Assembly: GCA_014804425.1 (NCBI GenBank)
Contig: JAAUZV010000005.1
Coordinates: forward strand, 54,409 to 86,779
From: Lachnospiraceae bacterium
Lineage (GTDB): Bacteria; Bacillota; Clostridia; Lachnospirales; Lachnospiraceae
Direction of reading: 5' to 3'
Length of the DNA stretch: 32,371 bases
The first letter of the stretch is position 1. Every line of letters starts with the position of its first letter. Under the pieces are notes generated by a model, which saw only the letters and a list, made by a program, of their open reading frames with translations, made no database searches and was not told the DNA's origin. Positions 17,577-25,477 of this stretch are shown piece after piece. Made by a program: the position numbers and the translations under genes.

Positions 17577-20500
17577 ATGTTTGATGAAAAAAAACGCTAT
17601 GTGATAGAGAATTATCAGAAAAAACCGACGTTTTCCAGTTTTTTGCCGGGAATTGCCGGTCCTATGGGAATTCCGATGTGGTGTTTCTATAATAACCGAG
17701 GGCAGGGGATCTGCAGCTTTGGCGCAAAGGATAAGGATCATGCGATACTTGAATTTTGTCCGGCGCATGTCGCTTACCGGGACAACAGCCGCACGGGCTT
17801 CCGCACATTTGCCAAGAGAAACGGCAGGGTGGCAGAATTGTTCGGGGCGAACAGCCGGATGCACATCGGGATGAGCGAGCTGGAGATCGCGGAGAGCGAT
17901 TCTCTGATCACGGCATCGGTTCTTTATTACGGTGTTCCAGAGGAACGGGCGGCTTTGCTGGCGAGAGTTCTGTCTGTGACGAATACGGGCAGTGAATCCG
18001 TGGAATTGGAATTGTTGGACGGTCTGCCGGCGGTCGTGCCTTATGGTGTGGATCAGGATATGCTAAAGAATATGACGCAGCTTGCGAAGGCGTGGATGAG
18101 GGTGGAGGATGCTGAGACAGGGCATGCTTATTTCCGGGTCCGCGCATCCATGGCGGATACGGCATATGTTACCGAGGTGAAGGGTGGCAACTTCTGTCTG
18201 GCATGGGATGATCAGGGAAATCTTTTAAGGCCGTTGGTACAGCCGGCGCTGGTCTTTGGAGAGGATACCTCCCTAAGCCGGCCGGAGAATTTTGAGAATC
18301 ATAACTTGGGTGAGCTCTGTGCCGCGGAACAGATCACGGAAAACCTGTTTCCCTGCTGTCTCCTGCCGATATCCGTGACACTGAAACCCGGTGAGACAAC
18401 ACGGATATACAGTCTTTACGGGCAGGTGGACAAAAAAGAGCTTGTGAAGGGAATCGCGGAAAAAGCGGGGACACCTGAATGGTTTGAGGCGAAACGTCGT
18501 CAGGCGGCCGAGCTGGTGGAGGAGTTATGCGGCAGGATCAGAGTGCGCACGGCAGATCCGGTGTTTGACGCTTACTGCAGACAGACCTACCTCGATAACC
18601 TGCTTCGCGGCGGTGCGCCCATGTTTTTTGAACATGAAGGAAAAAAGATTCCTTTTTATATTTATTCGCGCAAGCATGGCGATCCGGAGCGGGAGTACAA
18701 TTATTTTTCCGTGGGAGGAGAATACTATGCGCAGGGAAACGCGAATTACCGGGATGTAAACCAGAACCGGCGGTGCGACGTGCTGTTTGAGCCGAAACTG
18801 GAAGAGGAAAACATCCATACGTTTTTTGATCTCATTCAGGCGGACGGCTATAATCCGCTTGTGCTGACAGCGGCGGTCTACACGCTGCCGGAACATCGGA
18901 AAGAGGAATTTGCGTCCCGGCTGCCGGAGGCGGCAGAATTGTTTGCAAGAGCGTTTACGCCCGGCGAACTGGCGATGGCAGCGGAGGATGCGGGGCTTTC
19001 TGATCAGGAGGTGCGGCAGTTGATGGCGGAAGTGATGTGTGCCGCCGAAAGCAGGCCCTGTGCTGAATTTAAGGAGGGATATTGGTGCGATCACTGGACA
19101 TATAATCTGGATCTGATCGAAAGTTATCTGACGGTATTTCCGGAGAAAGAAGAAGCGCTGTTGTTTGAGCATTGCAGATACCGCTGGTACAAATCGCCCG
19201 TATCGGTAAATCCAAGGACAAAGCGCTATGTGATGACAGAGCGGGGACTCCGGCAGTATCATGCGTTGGACGAGACGGCGCAGGAAGAAAAAAAGAAACA
19301 AAACTGGATGTGTACCACTGACGGGAAAGAGGCGCGCAGTACCCTGATCGAAAAGCTGCTGCTTTTGTGTGCCCTTAAGACAGCTACCTTAGATCCGGCG
19401 GGCATGGGAGTGGAAATGGAGGGCGGAAAACCGGGCTGGTATGATGCACTCAATGGTCTGCCCGGACTTCTGGGTTCCTCCATGGCGGAGAGCTGTGAAC
19501 TGGCGCGTCTGCTGCATTTTACTGCTGCAGCGCTTGAAAAGCGGGGCGGTAATATCTCCGTCTATTGTGAGATCGCAAATCTGCTGGAGGAGACGGACAG
19601 AATCCTTCGGGAGACCGAGGCTGCGGACGAAATCCGGACAATTCGGGAGACCGAGGCTGCGGACGAAATCCGGACAATTCGGGAGACCGGAGCTGCGGAT
19701 CGGAACTGCCCGATTCGGCAGTCGGATGCCGCATGGCTCCGATGGGATAGATTAAACAGCATGAAGGAAGCGTATCGCAGCGCTGTTTTGAGAGGCTATT
19801 CCGGGGAACGTATGCAGTTATCCGCTCTTGAGACAGCGGCATATTTGCGGAGAATGGAGGAGACGGCAGCAAACGGAATCCGAAAGGCGGAAAGCTTCAC
19901 GGCCGGTATCTGTCCGACCTATTTTATCTTTGAGGCCGACCAAGTAATAAACACGTCCGGCGGGCTGATGCCGGTGGAGTTTACGCCCAGCGTACTGCCG
20001 CTGTTTTTAGAGGGACCGGTGCATCGTATGAAGCTTCCCGGAACCGAAGCGGAAAAGCGGGTCATGGCGCTGCGGGTGAAAGAGAGCTCTCTCTATGACG
20101 AAGCGCTGCAGATGTATAAGGTCAATGCCGGATTAACGGACGTAAGCCTTGAGGCGGGCAGAGCCAAGGCATTTACCCCGGGATGGCTGGAAAATGAGTC
20201 GATTTGGCTTCATATGGAATATAAATGGATGCTGGAACTGTTAAAAAGCGGTCTGTATGACGCGTTTGCCGAAGCATTTCATAATGCGGCAGTGCCGTTT
20301 TTGGATGCGGGGCGCTATGGACGGAGCCCGTTGGAAAATGTGTCGTTCATCGCATCCTCTGCCAATCCCGATGCTTCCGTTCACGGCAGGGGCTTTGTAG
20401 CGCGGCTGTCCGGTTCCACGGCAGAATTTTTGCAGATGTGGCAGATCATGTTTTTCGGGCGCACCCCGTTCAGTCTGGATAACGGTAAGCTGCATCTAAA

Positions 20501-20780
20501 GCTTACGCCGTTTATTCCGGACTATCTGATGCCGGAGGACGGTGTGGTGGAAGCAATGTTTTTGGGGCATATTCCGGTAGTATATCGGGCGGCCGGCTGC
20601 CGCGCGCTGGTTCCGGGAAAGACCGAGGCGGTACGATATGTCTTGACCGGGGCGGATGGAAAAGAGGAGATTGTGGAAGGAGCAGAACTGCCGGAGCGCT
20701 ATGCGAAAGCGGTGCGGGACGGGCAGACTGCCATGATACAGGTTACCATGCGGTGCTGCGATAAGGAACACCGACGATGA
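17577..20780 (+). CDS. Large GH94-like (alpha/alpha)6 phosphorylase-type protein
   Basis: 1067 residues, cytosolic, no signal peptide. The order is an N-terminal beta-sandwich (NTGSESVELELLDGLPAVVP region), then a helical barrel with YAQGNANYRDVNQNRRCDV, which corresponds to the RDxNQD segment of GH94, and GKPGWYDALNGLPG, in which D623 takes the place of the GH94 general acid. COG3459-type relatives are commonly labelled cellobiose phosphorylase. The length is near that of 1,2-beta-oligoglucan phosphorylases (about 1080 aa), so that activity is one candidate. The barrel is interrupted at about residues 678-713 by a tandem 12-residue repeat. GGAGGAGG at 17561-17568 serves ATG 17577. Being next to another phosphorylase and a GH30 enzyme points to oligosaccharide breakdown. 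Confidence 0.7.
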   Translation: MFDEKKRYVIENYQKKPTFSSFLPGIAGPMGIPMWCFYNNRGQGICSFGAKDKDHAILEFCPAHVAYRDNSRTGFRTFAKRNGRVAELFGANSRMHIGMSELEIAESDSLITASVLYYGVPEERAALLARVLSVTNTGSESVELELLDGLPAVVPYGVDQDMLKNMTQLAKAWMRVEDAETGHAYFRVRASMADTAYVTEVKGGNFCLAWDDQGNLLRPLVQPALVFGEDTSLSRPENFENHNLGELCAAEQITENLFPCCLLPISVTLKPGETTRIYSLYGQVDKKELVKGIAEKAGTPEWFEAKRRQAAELVEELCGRIRVRTADPVFDAYCRQTYLDNLLRGGAPMFFEHEGKKIPFYIYSRKHGDPEREYNYFSVGGEYYAQGNANYRDVNQNRRCDVLFEPKLEEENIHTFFDLIQADGYNPLVLTAAVYTLPEHRKEEFASRLPEAAELFARAFTPGELAMAAEDAGLSDQEVRQLMAEVMCAAESRPCAEFKEGYWCDHWTYNLDLIESYLTVFPEKEEALLFEHCRYRWYKSPVSVNPRTKRYVMTERGLRQYHALDETAQEEKKKQNWMCTTDGKEARSTLIEKLLLLCALKTATLDPAGMGVEMEGGKPGWYDALNGLPGLLGSSMAESCELARLLHFTAAALEKRGGNISVYCEIANLLEETDRILRETEAADEIRTIRETEAADEIRTIRETGAADRNCPIRQSDAAWLRWDRLNSMKEAYRSAVLRGYSGERMQLSALETAAYLRRMEETAANGIRKAESFTAGICPTYFIFEADQVINTSGGLMPVEFTPSVLPLFLEGPVHRMKLPGTEAEKRVMALRVKESSLYDEALQMYKVNAGLTDVSLEAGRAKAFTPGWLENESIWLHMEYKWMLELLKSGLYDAFAEAFHNAAVPFLDAGRYGRSPLENVSFIASSANPDASVHGRGFVARLSGSTAEFLQMWQIMFFGRTPFSLDNGKLHLKLTPFIPDYLMPEDGVVEAMFLGHIPVVYRAAGCRALVPGKTEAVRYVLTGADGKEEIVEGAELPERYAKAVRDGQTAMIQVTMRCCDKEHRR
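19608..19715 (+). repeat. In-frame 36-bp tandem repeat inside the GH94-like gene
   Basis: Two identical 36-bp copies lie at 19608-19643 and 19644-19679, with a third degenerate copy at 19680-19715. Each encodes 12 residues, RETEAADEIRTI; the third reads RETGAADRNCPI. Because the period is a multiple of three the frame is kept. The insert is charged and Glu/Ala/Arg-rich, so probably a surface helix or linker. Confidence 0.93.
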
Positions 20781-20853
20781 GAGAGCGGAGTGTGAAAAAA
20801 CAGGAGTGTATCAGCCGGGGCGAAAAGCGCTGCGCATAAGGAGGGAATAGAAC

Positions 20854-22191
20854 ATGAAAGCGACATTAACGATCACCGATCTGGAAAACAATATCAAATG
20901 GCAGCAATCCGAGCTGAAGCCGGAGGCAGTGGACTGCATTCATCAGGTCAGCGTCTATCCGTTTATGAGAAGACAGACCGTTCAGGGCTTTGGCGGGGCA
21001 TTCACGGAGGCGGCGGCATGGTGCTGCGGTCAGCTTTCGGAGGAGAAGCGGCAGCAGGTATTGCATGCTTATTTCGGCGATGAGGGTTTACGCTATACCA
21101 TGGGCAGGGTTCATATGAACAGCTGTGATTTTTCGCTGGGGAATTATGCCTGTGTGGAGGACCCGACGGACGAAAGTCTGGAGAGCTTCACGGCTGCGAG
21201 AGATGAGAAATATATGATTCCCATGATTTTGGAGGCACAGGATATTGCGGGCAGGCCGATCGATTTGATGCTGAGTCCGTGGAGTCCGCCGGCCTTTATG
21301 AAAACAAACGGGGAAATGAATCATGGAGGAAGCCTAAAACCGGAGTATCGCGGTCGGTGGGCGGCGTGCATGGCAAAATTTGCTGCTTACTACCGCGGCA
21401 GGGGCTGCTCGGTAAAACTCATGTCGATACAGAACGAGCCGGCGGCGGTTCAAACATGGGATTCCTGTATCTATACAGCGAAGGAGGAGGGAGAATTTGC
21501 CAGAGATGAACTGTTTCCTGCGCTGCGGGCAGCAGGCTGCGGAGACATTCGTATTTTGGCATGGGATCACAATAAGGAGGTACTGCCTTACCGTGCCAGA
21601 GAGACAATGGCGGTTCCCGGAGCCGAAGAAGCAATCGGAGGCTTTGCCGTGCATTGGTATACCGGAGATCATTTTGACGCGCTTCGCCTTGTGCGGGAGG
21701 AGTGGCGCGGAAAGGAGCTTTGGTTTACGGAGGGCTGCGTGGAATACAGCCGGTTTGACGGGATGTCCCACGGAAAAAAAGCGGAGATGTATGCCCATGA
21801 TATGATCGGAAATCTGAACGGAGGAGTCAGCGGAAGTCTGGACTGGAACCTGGTGCTTGACGCGGCGGGCGGTCCGAATCATGTAGGAAACTTTTGTGAG
21901 GCGCCCATTATGCTGAATGAGGCGGGAGACGACTACAGGATCATGGGAGAATATTATTATATTGGTCATTTCAGCCGGTTTATCCGTCCCGGCGCGGTCT
22001 GTCTGGGAAGCTCTAGCTACAGCGCCGCGGTTGAGGCGGTGGCATTTGAGAATCCGGACGGAAGCAGAGGTGTGGTGCTCTTAAACCGCACGGGAGAATC
22101 CCTTCCGGTCAGCGTAACGCAGAATGCGGATAAGGGGTATTGCTTTGAGATGCAGGCACATAGTATCGCGACGGTGTGCTGGAAAGCATAG
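20854..22191 (+). CDS. GH30 beta-glycosidase (glucosylceramidase-like fold)
   Basis: A 445-residue GH30 enzyme: the start of the fold is marked by VQGFGGAFTEAAAW, the acid/base by SIQNEPAAVQTW (E195) and the nucleophile by LWFTEGCVEYS (E293), both intact, with the C-terminal beta-sandwich VVLLNRTGESLPVSV. GH30 members hydrolyse beta-glycosidic bonds with retention; activities include beta-glucosidase and beta-1,6-glucanase. There is no signal peptide, so it acts in the cytosol on imported oligosaccharides, unlike secreted GH30 glucanases. AAGGAGGG at 20838-20845 precedes ATG 20854. It closes the phosphorylase operon and is followed by a strong terminator. The 73-bp gap before it holds nothing recognisable. 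Confidence 0.93.
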   Translation: MKATLTITDLENNIKWQQSELKPEAVDCIHQVSVYPFMRRQTVQGFGGAFTEAAAWCCGQLSEEKRQQVLHAYFGDEGLRYTMGRVHMNSCDFSLGNYACVEDPTDESLESFTAARDEKYMIPMILEAQDIAGRPIDLMLSPWSPPAFMKTNGEMNHGGSLKPEYRGRWAACMAKFAAYYRGRGCSVKLMSIQNEPAAVQTWDSCIYTAKEEGEFARDELFPALRAAGCGDIRILAWDHNKEVLPYRARETMAVPGAEEAIGGFAVHWYTGDHFDALRLVREEWRGKELWFTEGCVEYSRFDGMSHGKKAEMYAHDMIGNLNGGVSGSLDWNLVLDAAGGPNHVGNFCEAPIMLNEAGDDYRIMGEYYYIGHFSRFIRPGAVCLGSSSYSAAVEAVAFENPDGSRGVVLLNRTGESLPVSVTQNADKGYCFEMQAHSIATVCWKA

Positions 22192-22222
22192 GATCGTTCA
22201 TAAAAAATGAAAAAAGCCATGG

Positions 22223-22259
22223 ATACGGCGGCAGGCTCTTTAGCCTGTCGCCGTATTTT
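22223..22259 (+). terminator. Intrinsic terminator after GH30
   Basis: ATACGGCG at 22223-22230 pairs with CGCCGTAT at 22249-22256, then a G-T wobble, then CAGGCT (22232-22237) with AGCCTG (22242-22247) around a CTTT loop: a 15-bp GC-rich stem followed by TTTT. The A-rich upstream flank is also typical. Confidence 0.93.
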
Positions 22260-22414
22260 GGTACTTTTATACCAGAAAGAACGATGCTATAATGAACGCA
22301 AAGAAGAAACAAGCGGATAACAAGGCACAAAACCAGTCCATAAATGACAAAATCATACAAAAATATGATAAAACTGTTAAAATTGTAAAAAAAATATGTA
22401 TTTATGGAAATTTG

Positions 22415-22423
22415 TGTTATAAT
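22415..22423 (+). promoter_or_regulatory. Probable promoter of the comFB-like gene
   Basis: TGTTATAAT at 22415-22423 is a perfect -10 box with extended TGn, about 60 bp before the start codon. The -35 position at 17 bp (TATGTA, 22395-22400) is weak. The whole gap 22260-22414 is A+T-rich and shows no other gene I trust. Confidence 0.6.
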
Positions 22424-22482
22424 AAAAAGGAATGCACTTATGAGTATCATGCATCGAAAGCCATATGGTATGGGGGAGTAGT

Positions 22483-22791
22483 ATGACGGGATTGATTAAC
22501 TTAATGGAAGAAACGGTGTTGAGTAAGATTGACGAACTATGGAAGAATACGGAATATTGCAAGTGTGAACAATGCAAGCTGGATGTTGCCACTTATGCGT
22601 TGAACCGTCTTCCTGCGCAGTATGTGCAGTCGATGAAGGGAAAAGTACTGTACCGGTTTGAGTCCAACTCGATACAGAGGGATATTGAGGTGACTGTGGC
22701 GGTGAGCAAGGGAATTGAAATTGTCGGAAATTCGCCGCATAAAAATGCAAATCCCAATCCGAATAATGCAAATAACAGTGCCGCAGGATGA
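22483..22791 (+). CDS. ComFB-like protein (late competence development family)
   Basis: A 102-residue cytosolic protein. MTGLINLMEETVLSKIDELW, followed by the cysteine cluster YCKCEQCKLDV (C26, C28, C31) and ALNRLPAQYV, is the hallmark of the ComFB family. In Bacillus comFB lies in the comF operon but its role there is unclear; some family members have been reported to bind cyclic dinucleotides, which I cite from memory. The tail is Asn/Pro-rich (residues about 85-98, NANPNPNNANN) and probably disordered. ATG 22483 is chosen over the in-frame 22465 because GGGGGAG at 22472-22478 precedes it. It has its own promoter and no competence genes nearby. Confidence 0.85.
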   Translation: MTGLINLMEETVLSKIDELWKNTEYCKCEQCKLDVATYALNRLPAQYVQSMKGKVLYRFESNSIQRDIEVTVAVSKGIEIVGNSPHKNANPNPNNANNSAAG

Positions 22792-22800
22792 GGCATGTTT

Positions 22801-22828
22801 AGGGGGGAGTACCGTGGTACTCCCCCCT
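22801..22828. terminator. Perfect palindrome between convergent genes
   Basis: AGGGGGGAGTACC at 22801-22813 and GGTACTCCCCCCT at 22816-22828 form a perfect 13-bp inverted repeat around GT. It lies in the 75-bp gap between comFB (+) and the AraC gene (-), where a shared terminator is expected, but no T tract follows on either strand, so it is non-canonical. Confidence 0.55.
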
Positions 22829-22866
22829 GTCAATATGATCCGCGACGCTATTTCAGTGAGAATGGA

Positions 22867-23787
22867 TCAGGGCGCTGTTTTCAATTGGATCGGACGCAAT
22901 ATCTGATACCCCAGAACCTCGGGATAGTGCCGTTGATAGCACTGGCATGTCTCTTCATTCCACGTATATTTTCCACCGCAGAATTGCCGGATGTCATAGT
23001 TCCATGCAAGGTTTTCCACTCTGCCCATGACCTCGCCGTTGTCTTTCAGATAGTCATAGGGCGGATGAAAAAAGACGAGATAATAGCTTGCGGGAAACTC
23101 CCGCAGCTCGAAGCCATCGGGGATTTTTCCGTTGTAGCCTGCGGGAACACCCGTGCCGTAAAAGTAGCGGCGTTCGCCGTCGATCGTATGCCAGCCTGCA
23201 GTATGCCCCGTGATGATCGGGTCGCTGACATTGCTTAAGCTGTCGATGATCCCGCAGACCGTATCGCAGTTATGGCGCTGAAAGAAGTCACCGTAGCCTT
23301 TTGCGGTTTCGTCCCATATGCCAAGATAGCCGTGGGCGGGAAGAAACTCGGTTCGGACATGTGCTTCGGTTAAAATCGTTTTGTTCATGGTTGGTTCTCC
23401 TTTCTGATGTTGGTAATGATCGGGGTGACAGACAACCTGTCTGATAGAGAGCGGAATGGGAACAGGGTCTCTTCGATAGGACGCCGGTGTACATCCGAAC
23501 GCTGACAGAAAAGCTCTCGTCAGAGCTTCCTGTGAAGAGTAGCCGCACCGGACGGCAATGTCAAGAATCCGTTCGTCGGTATCGCGGATCGCAAGCGCCG
23601 CCATGGCGAGCCGTCTGCCTGCAAGATAGCTTTTCAGTGTCATCCCTGTGATCTCATGAAAACGAACCGAGCAGTAATAGGGCGAATATCCGATCTGCGC
23701 AGATATTTGCATCAGAGAGGGATTTTCACTGATATGCCCTTCAATCCAGTCAATCATGCTCTGTATTGCTTCATTCCATTCTGACAT
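22867..23787 (-). CDS. AraC-family regulator with C-terminal GyrI-like ligand-binding domain
   Basis: A 306-residue transcription regulator. The N-terminal ~105 residues are an AraC/XylS double helix-turn-helix (LMQISAQIGYSPYYCSVRF and RILDIAVRCGYSSQEALTRAF, ending FGCTPASYRR). A 25-residue linker leads to a GyrI/SoxS-effector-like domain (TEFLPAHGYLGIWDETAK onward), typical of Rob/MTA-type regulators that bind small amphipathic or cationic compounds. The longest frame starts at 23805, but its ATG lies inside the ribosome binding site GAGGAG that serves ATG 23787, so 23787 is chosen. A second strong site (AAAGGAG, 8 nt before an in-frame ATG at 23388) lies in the linker. It is divergent from the metallo-hydrolase gene, a possible target. 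Confidence 0.9.
   Translation of the reverse strand: MSEWNEAIQSMIDWIEGHISENPSLMQISAQIGYSPYYCSVRFHEITGMTLKSYLAGRRLAMAALAIRDTDERILDIAVRCGYSSQEALTRAFLSAFGCTPASYRRDPVPIPLSIRQVVCHPDHYQHQKGEPTMNKTILTEAHVRTEFLPAHGYLGIWDETAKGYGDFFQRHNCDTVCGIIDSLSNVSDPIITGHTAGWHTIDGERRYFYGTGVPAGYNGKIPDGFELREFPASYYLVFFHPPYDYLKDNGEVMGRVENLAWNYDIRQFCGGKYTWNEETCQCYQRHYPEVLGYQILRPIQLKTAP
23388..23403 (-). promoter_or_regulatory. Internal ribosome binding site and start in the AraC/GyrI gene
   Basis: On the minus strand AAAGGAG (23403-23397) sits 8 nt before ATG 23388, which is in frame with the regulator. Initiation here would yield a 173-residue protein (MNKTILTEAHVRTEFLPAHG onward) consisting of the effector-binding domain alone. 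Confidence 0.6.
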
Positions 23788-23939
23788 GCCGTTCACGCTC
23801 CTCATAAAAAATGTATCATAATCGTTTATAAAAATTTTGATTTGACTTGTGATATTTTAATCCTATCGTATTGGAAAAAAGCAGAAAGAGCAACCGGAGA
23901 TTTGGATCAATTCGGAAAAGGAACAGGGGGAACACGCAG

Positions 23940-24818
23940 ATGTATGAATTAGAACGGGTCGGCGCAGGAAGCTATTATGTAAACTGCCCGGCAAAGATCG
24001 GGATTTATGTCGGGGAGCAGAAGGACGCGTATCTGATCGACAGTGGAAATGATAAGGACGCCGGGCGAAAGGTGCGGCAGATTTTGGAGCGGGAGGGATG
24101 GCGGTTAAAGGCAATCTTTAATACGCATTCGAATGCCGATCATATCGGCGGGAACCGCTATTTGCAGACACAGACCGGATGTCGGATCTATGCGCCGGGC
24201 ATGGAATGCGCATTTACAAGGCATCCGGTTTTAGAGCCCGCATTTCTTTATGGCGGCTATCCGTGCGGGGCGCTCAGACACAAATTTCTGATGGCGCAGG
24301 AGAGCGATGCGGAGGATCTGAATAATGCTGTTTTGCCGGAAGGGATGCAGATGTTTCCGCTGCCGGGACATTTTTTTGATATGGTCGGTTTCCGAACCAA
24401 GGACGATGTGGTATATCTTGCGGATTGTCTGATGAGCGAGGATTCCCTAAAAAAGTACGGAATCGGCTTTCTCTATGATGTGGCGGCCTATATGGACACG
24501 CTCGAGACGGTAAAGAGAATGGAAGCGGCTCTGTTTGTGCCCGCGCATGCGCCGGCAGCGGAGAAGATCGCGCCGCTGGCCGAGAAGAATATTGCAAAAG
24601 TGCAGGAGATCGCGGAGACGATCGTGATGCTTTTAGAAGAATCGATGATGTTTGAGCCGCTGTTGAAACGCTTGTTTGAGCGATACGGACTGACGATGAA
24701 TTTTGAACAGTATGTGCTGGTGGGAAGCACGGTGCGTTCCTACCTGTCCTATCTTGCGGATGCGGGAAGGGTTCGGGCAAACTTTGACGACAACTGCCTT
24801 TTATGGGAGCGGGTGTAG
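23940..24818 (+). CDS. MBL-fold metallo-hydrolase with altered metal motif
   Basis: A 292-residue protein of the metallo-beta-lactamase fold. The expected THxHxDH motif reads THSNADHIGG, giving H63, N65, D67 and H68: the second histidine of the motif is Asn. The downstream PGHFFDMVGF (third metal-site His) and YLADCLMSED (bridging Asp) segments are present, and VPAHAPA supplies another His. The C-terminal ~70 residues look like a winged-helix-type tail (NFEQYVLVGSTVRSYLSYL). ATG 23940, preceded by AGGGGG at 23925-23930, is chosen over the in-frame 23871, which lacks a site. The substrate is unknown; the fold includes thiol-ester, RNA and lactone hydrolases. It is divergent from the AraC/GyrI regulator. 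Confidence 0.85.
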   Translation: MYELERVGAGSYYVNCPAKIGIYVGEQKDAYLIDSGNDKDAGRKVRQILEREGWRLKAIFNTHSNADHIGGNRYLQTQTGCRIYAPGMECAFTRHPVLEPAFLYGGYPCGALRHKFLMAQESDAEDLNNAVLPEGMQMFPLPGHFFDMVGFRTKDDVVYLADCLMSEDSLKKYGIGFLYDVAAYMDTLETVKRMEAALFVPAHAPAAEKIAPLAEKNIAKVQEIAETIVMLLEESMMFEPLLKRLFERYGLTMNFEQYVLVGSTVRSYLSYLADAGRVRANFDDNCLLWERV

Positions 24819-24901
24819 GATTCGATATTGACTTAGAAAAAGAATATCAGGGTTATGCAATAGAGCATGATATAAACGAAAATTTATGGAGATAAGCAAA
24901 A

Positions 24902-25393
24902 ATGCAAAAGGTTATCGTCATTGGCTGTCCCGGCAGCGGGAAAAGTACATTTTCAAAAGCGTTGCATGAAGCCACGGGACTGCCACTCTATCATTTGGAT
25001 ATGATGAAATGGAATGCTGACGGAACAAATGTGCCGAAAAGCACTTTTATGGAGCGGCTGTATCAGGCATTGGAAAAAGAATCTTGGATCATAGACGGGA
25101 ACTATGGCTCAACGATGGATCTGCGGATGCAGTTTTGCGATACAGTCTTTTTCCTCGATTATCCGCGGGATATTTGTATGGAAGGCATTAAATCAAGAAA
25201 AGGAAAAAAACGGTCAGATATACCATGTGCAACGCTTGAAGATGAAGATCCTGAATTTGTGGAATTTATCAATAATTACAATTCTGCAAGCAGGCCTGCA
25301 GTGATGGAATTATTGCACAAATACGCTCACAAACGGATCATCATTTTTGCGGATAGACAGGAAGCCAATGAGTTTCTCTCTCAAATAGGATAG
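24902..25393 (+). CDS. Small P-loop kinase-like ATPase (FlaR / topology-modulation-like)
   Basis: A 163-residue protein with an N-terminal Walker A loop GCPGSGKST (residues 8-16) and adenylate-kinase-like layout: LYHLDMMKWNADGT, SWIIDGNYGSTMDLRM and a Walker B-like DTVFFLDYPRD. Relatives are annotated as AAA family ATPase, topology modulation protein or FlaR-like; no reaction is firmly known. ATG 24902 has GGAGA at 24888-24892. It is set apart from the upstream hydrolase by 83 bp of A+T-rich sequence. TTGACT at 24830 could be a -35 element, but no good -10 box sits at the right distance. Confidence 0.85.
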   Translation: MQKVIVIGCPGSGKSTFSKALHEATGLPLYHLDMMKWNADGTNVPKSTFMERLYQALEKESWIIDGNYGSTMDLRMQFCDTVFFLDYPRDICMEGIKSRKGKKRSDIPCATLEDEDPEFVEFINNYNSASRPAVMELLHKYAHKRIIIFADRQEANEFLSQIG

Positions 25394-25426
25394 TGTGTTC
25401 CGGTATGTGCCCTTTGCATAAAAATG

Positions 25427-25456
25427 TTGACAATGTATATACTGATGTATATACTA
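25427..25456 (+). promoter_or_regulatory. Promoter and duplicated palindromic operator of mazEF
   Basis: TTGACA at 25427-25432 and TATACT at 25450-25455 are near-consensus -35 and -10 boxes with a 17-bp spacer. The 10-mer TGTATATACT occurs twice, at 25434-25443 and 25446-25455, 12 bp apart; each contains the self-complementary GTATATAC. One copy fills the spacer and the other covers the -10, a natural arrangement for MazE/MazEF autorepression. Operator function is inference. Confidence 0.82.
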
Positions 25457-25477
25457 TCGATAAAAGGAGATGATTGT

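Noticed and set aside
16923..17864. 313-residue minus-strand open frame across the phosphorylase gene junction
   Set aside because: Antisense to two enzyme genes, with shadow-like composition and no domain or ribosome binding site recognised.
18525..19301. 258-residue minus-strand open frame
   Set aside because: Shadow of the large phosphorylase-like gene; low-complexity Phe/Arg content and no motif.
22292..22486. 64-residue open frame upstream of the comFB-like gene
   Set aside because: It lies in A+T-rich promoter sequence, has no ribosome binding site, is Lys/Asn-rich by base composition and overlaps the comFB start.
22795..23238. 147-residue plus-strand open frame
   Set aside because: It is antisense to the AraC/GyrI regulator, whose motifs are clear, and begins at the intergenic palindrome.
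23842..23869. TTGACT with a possible -10 for the metallo-hydrolase gene
   Set aside because: The -35 is good but the best -10 at correct spacing (TATCGT) is weak, so it was not listed as a promoter feature.
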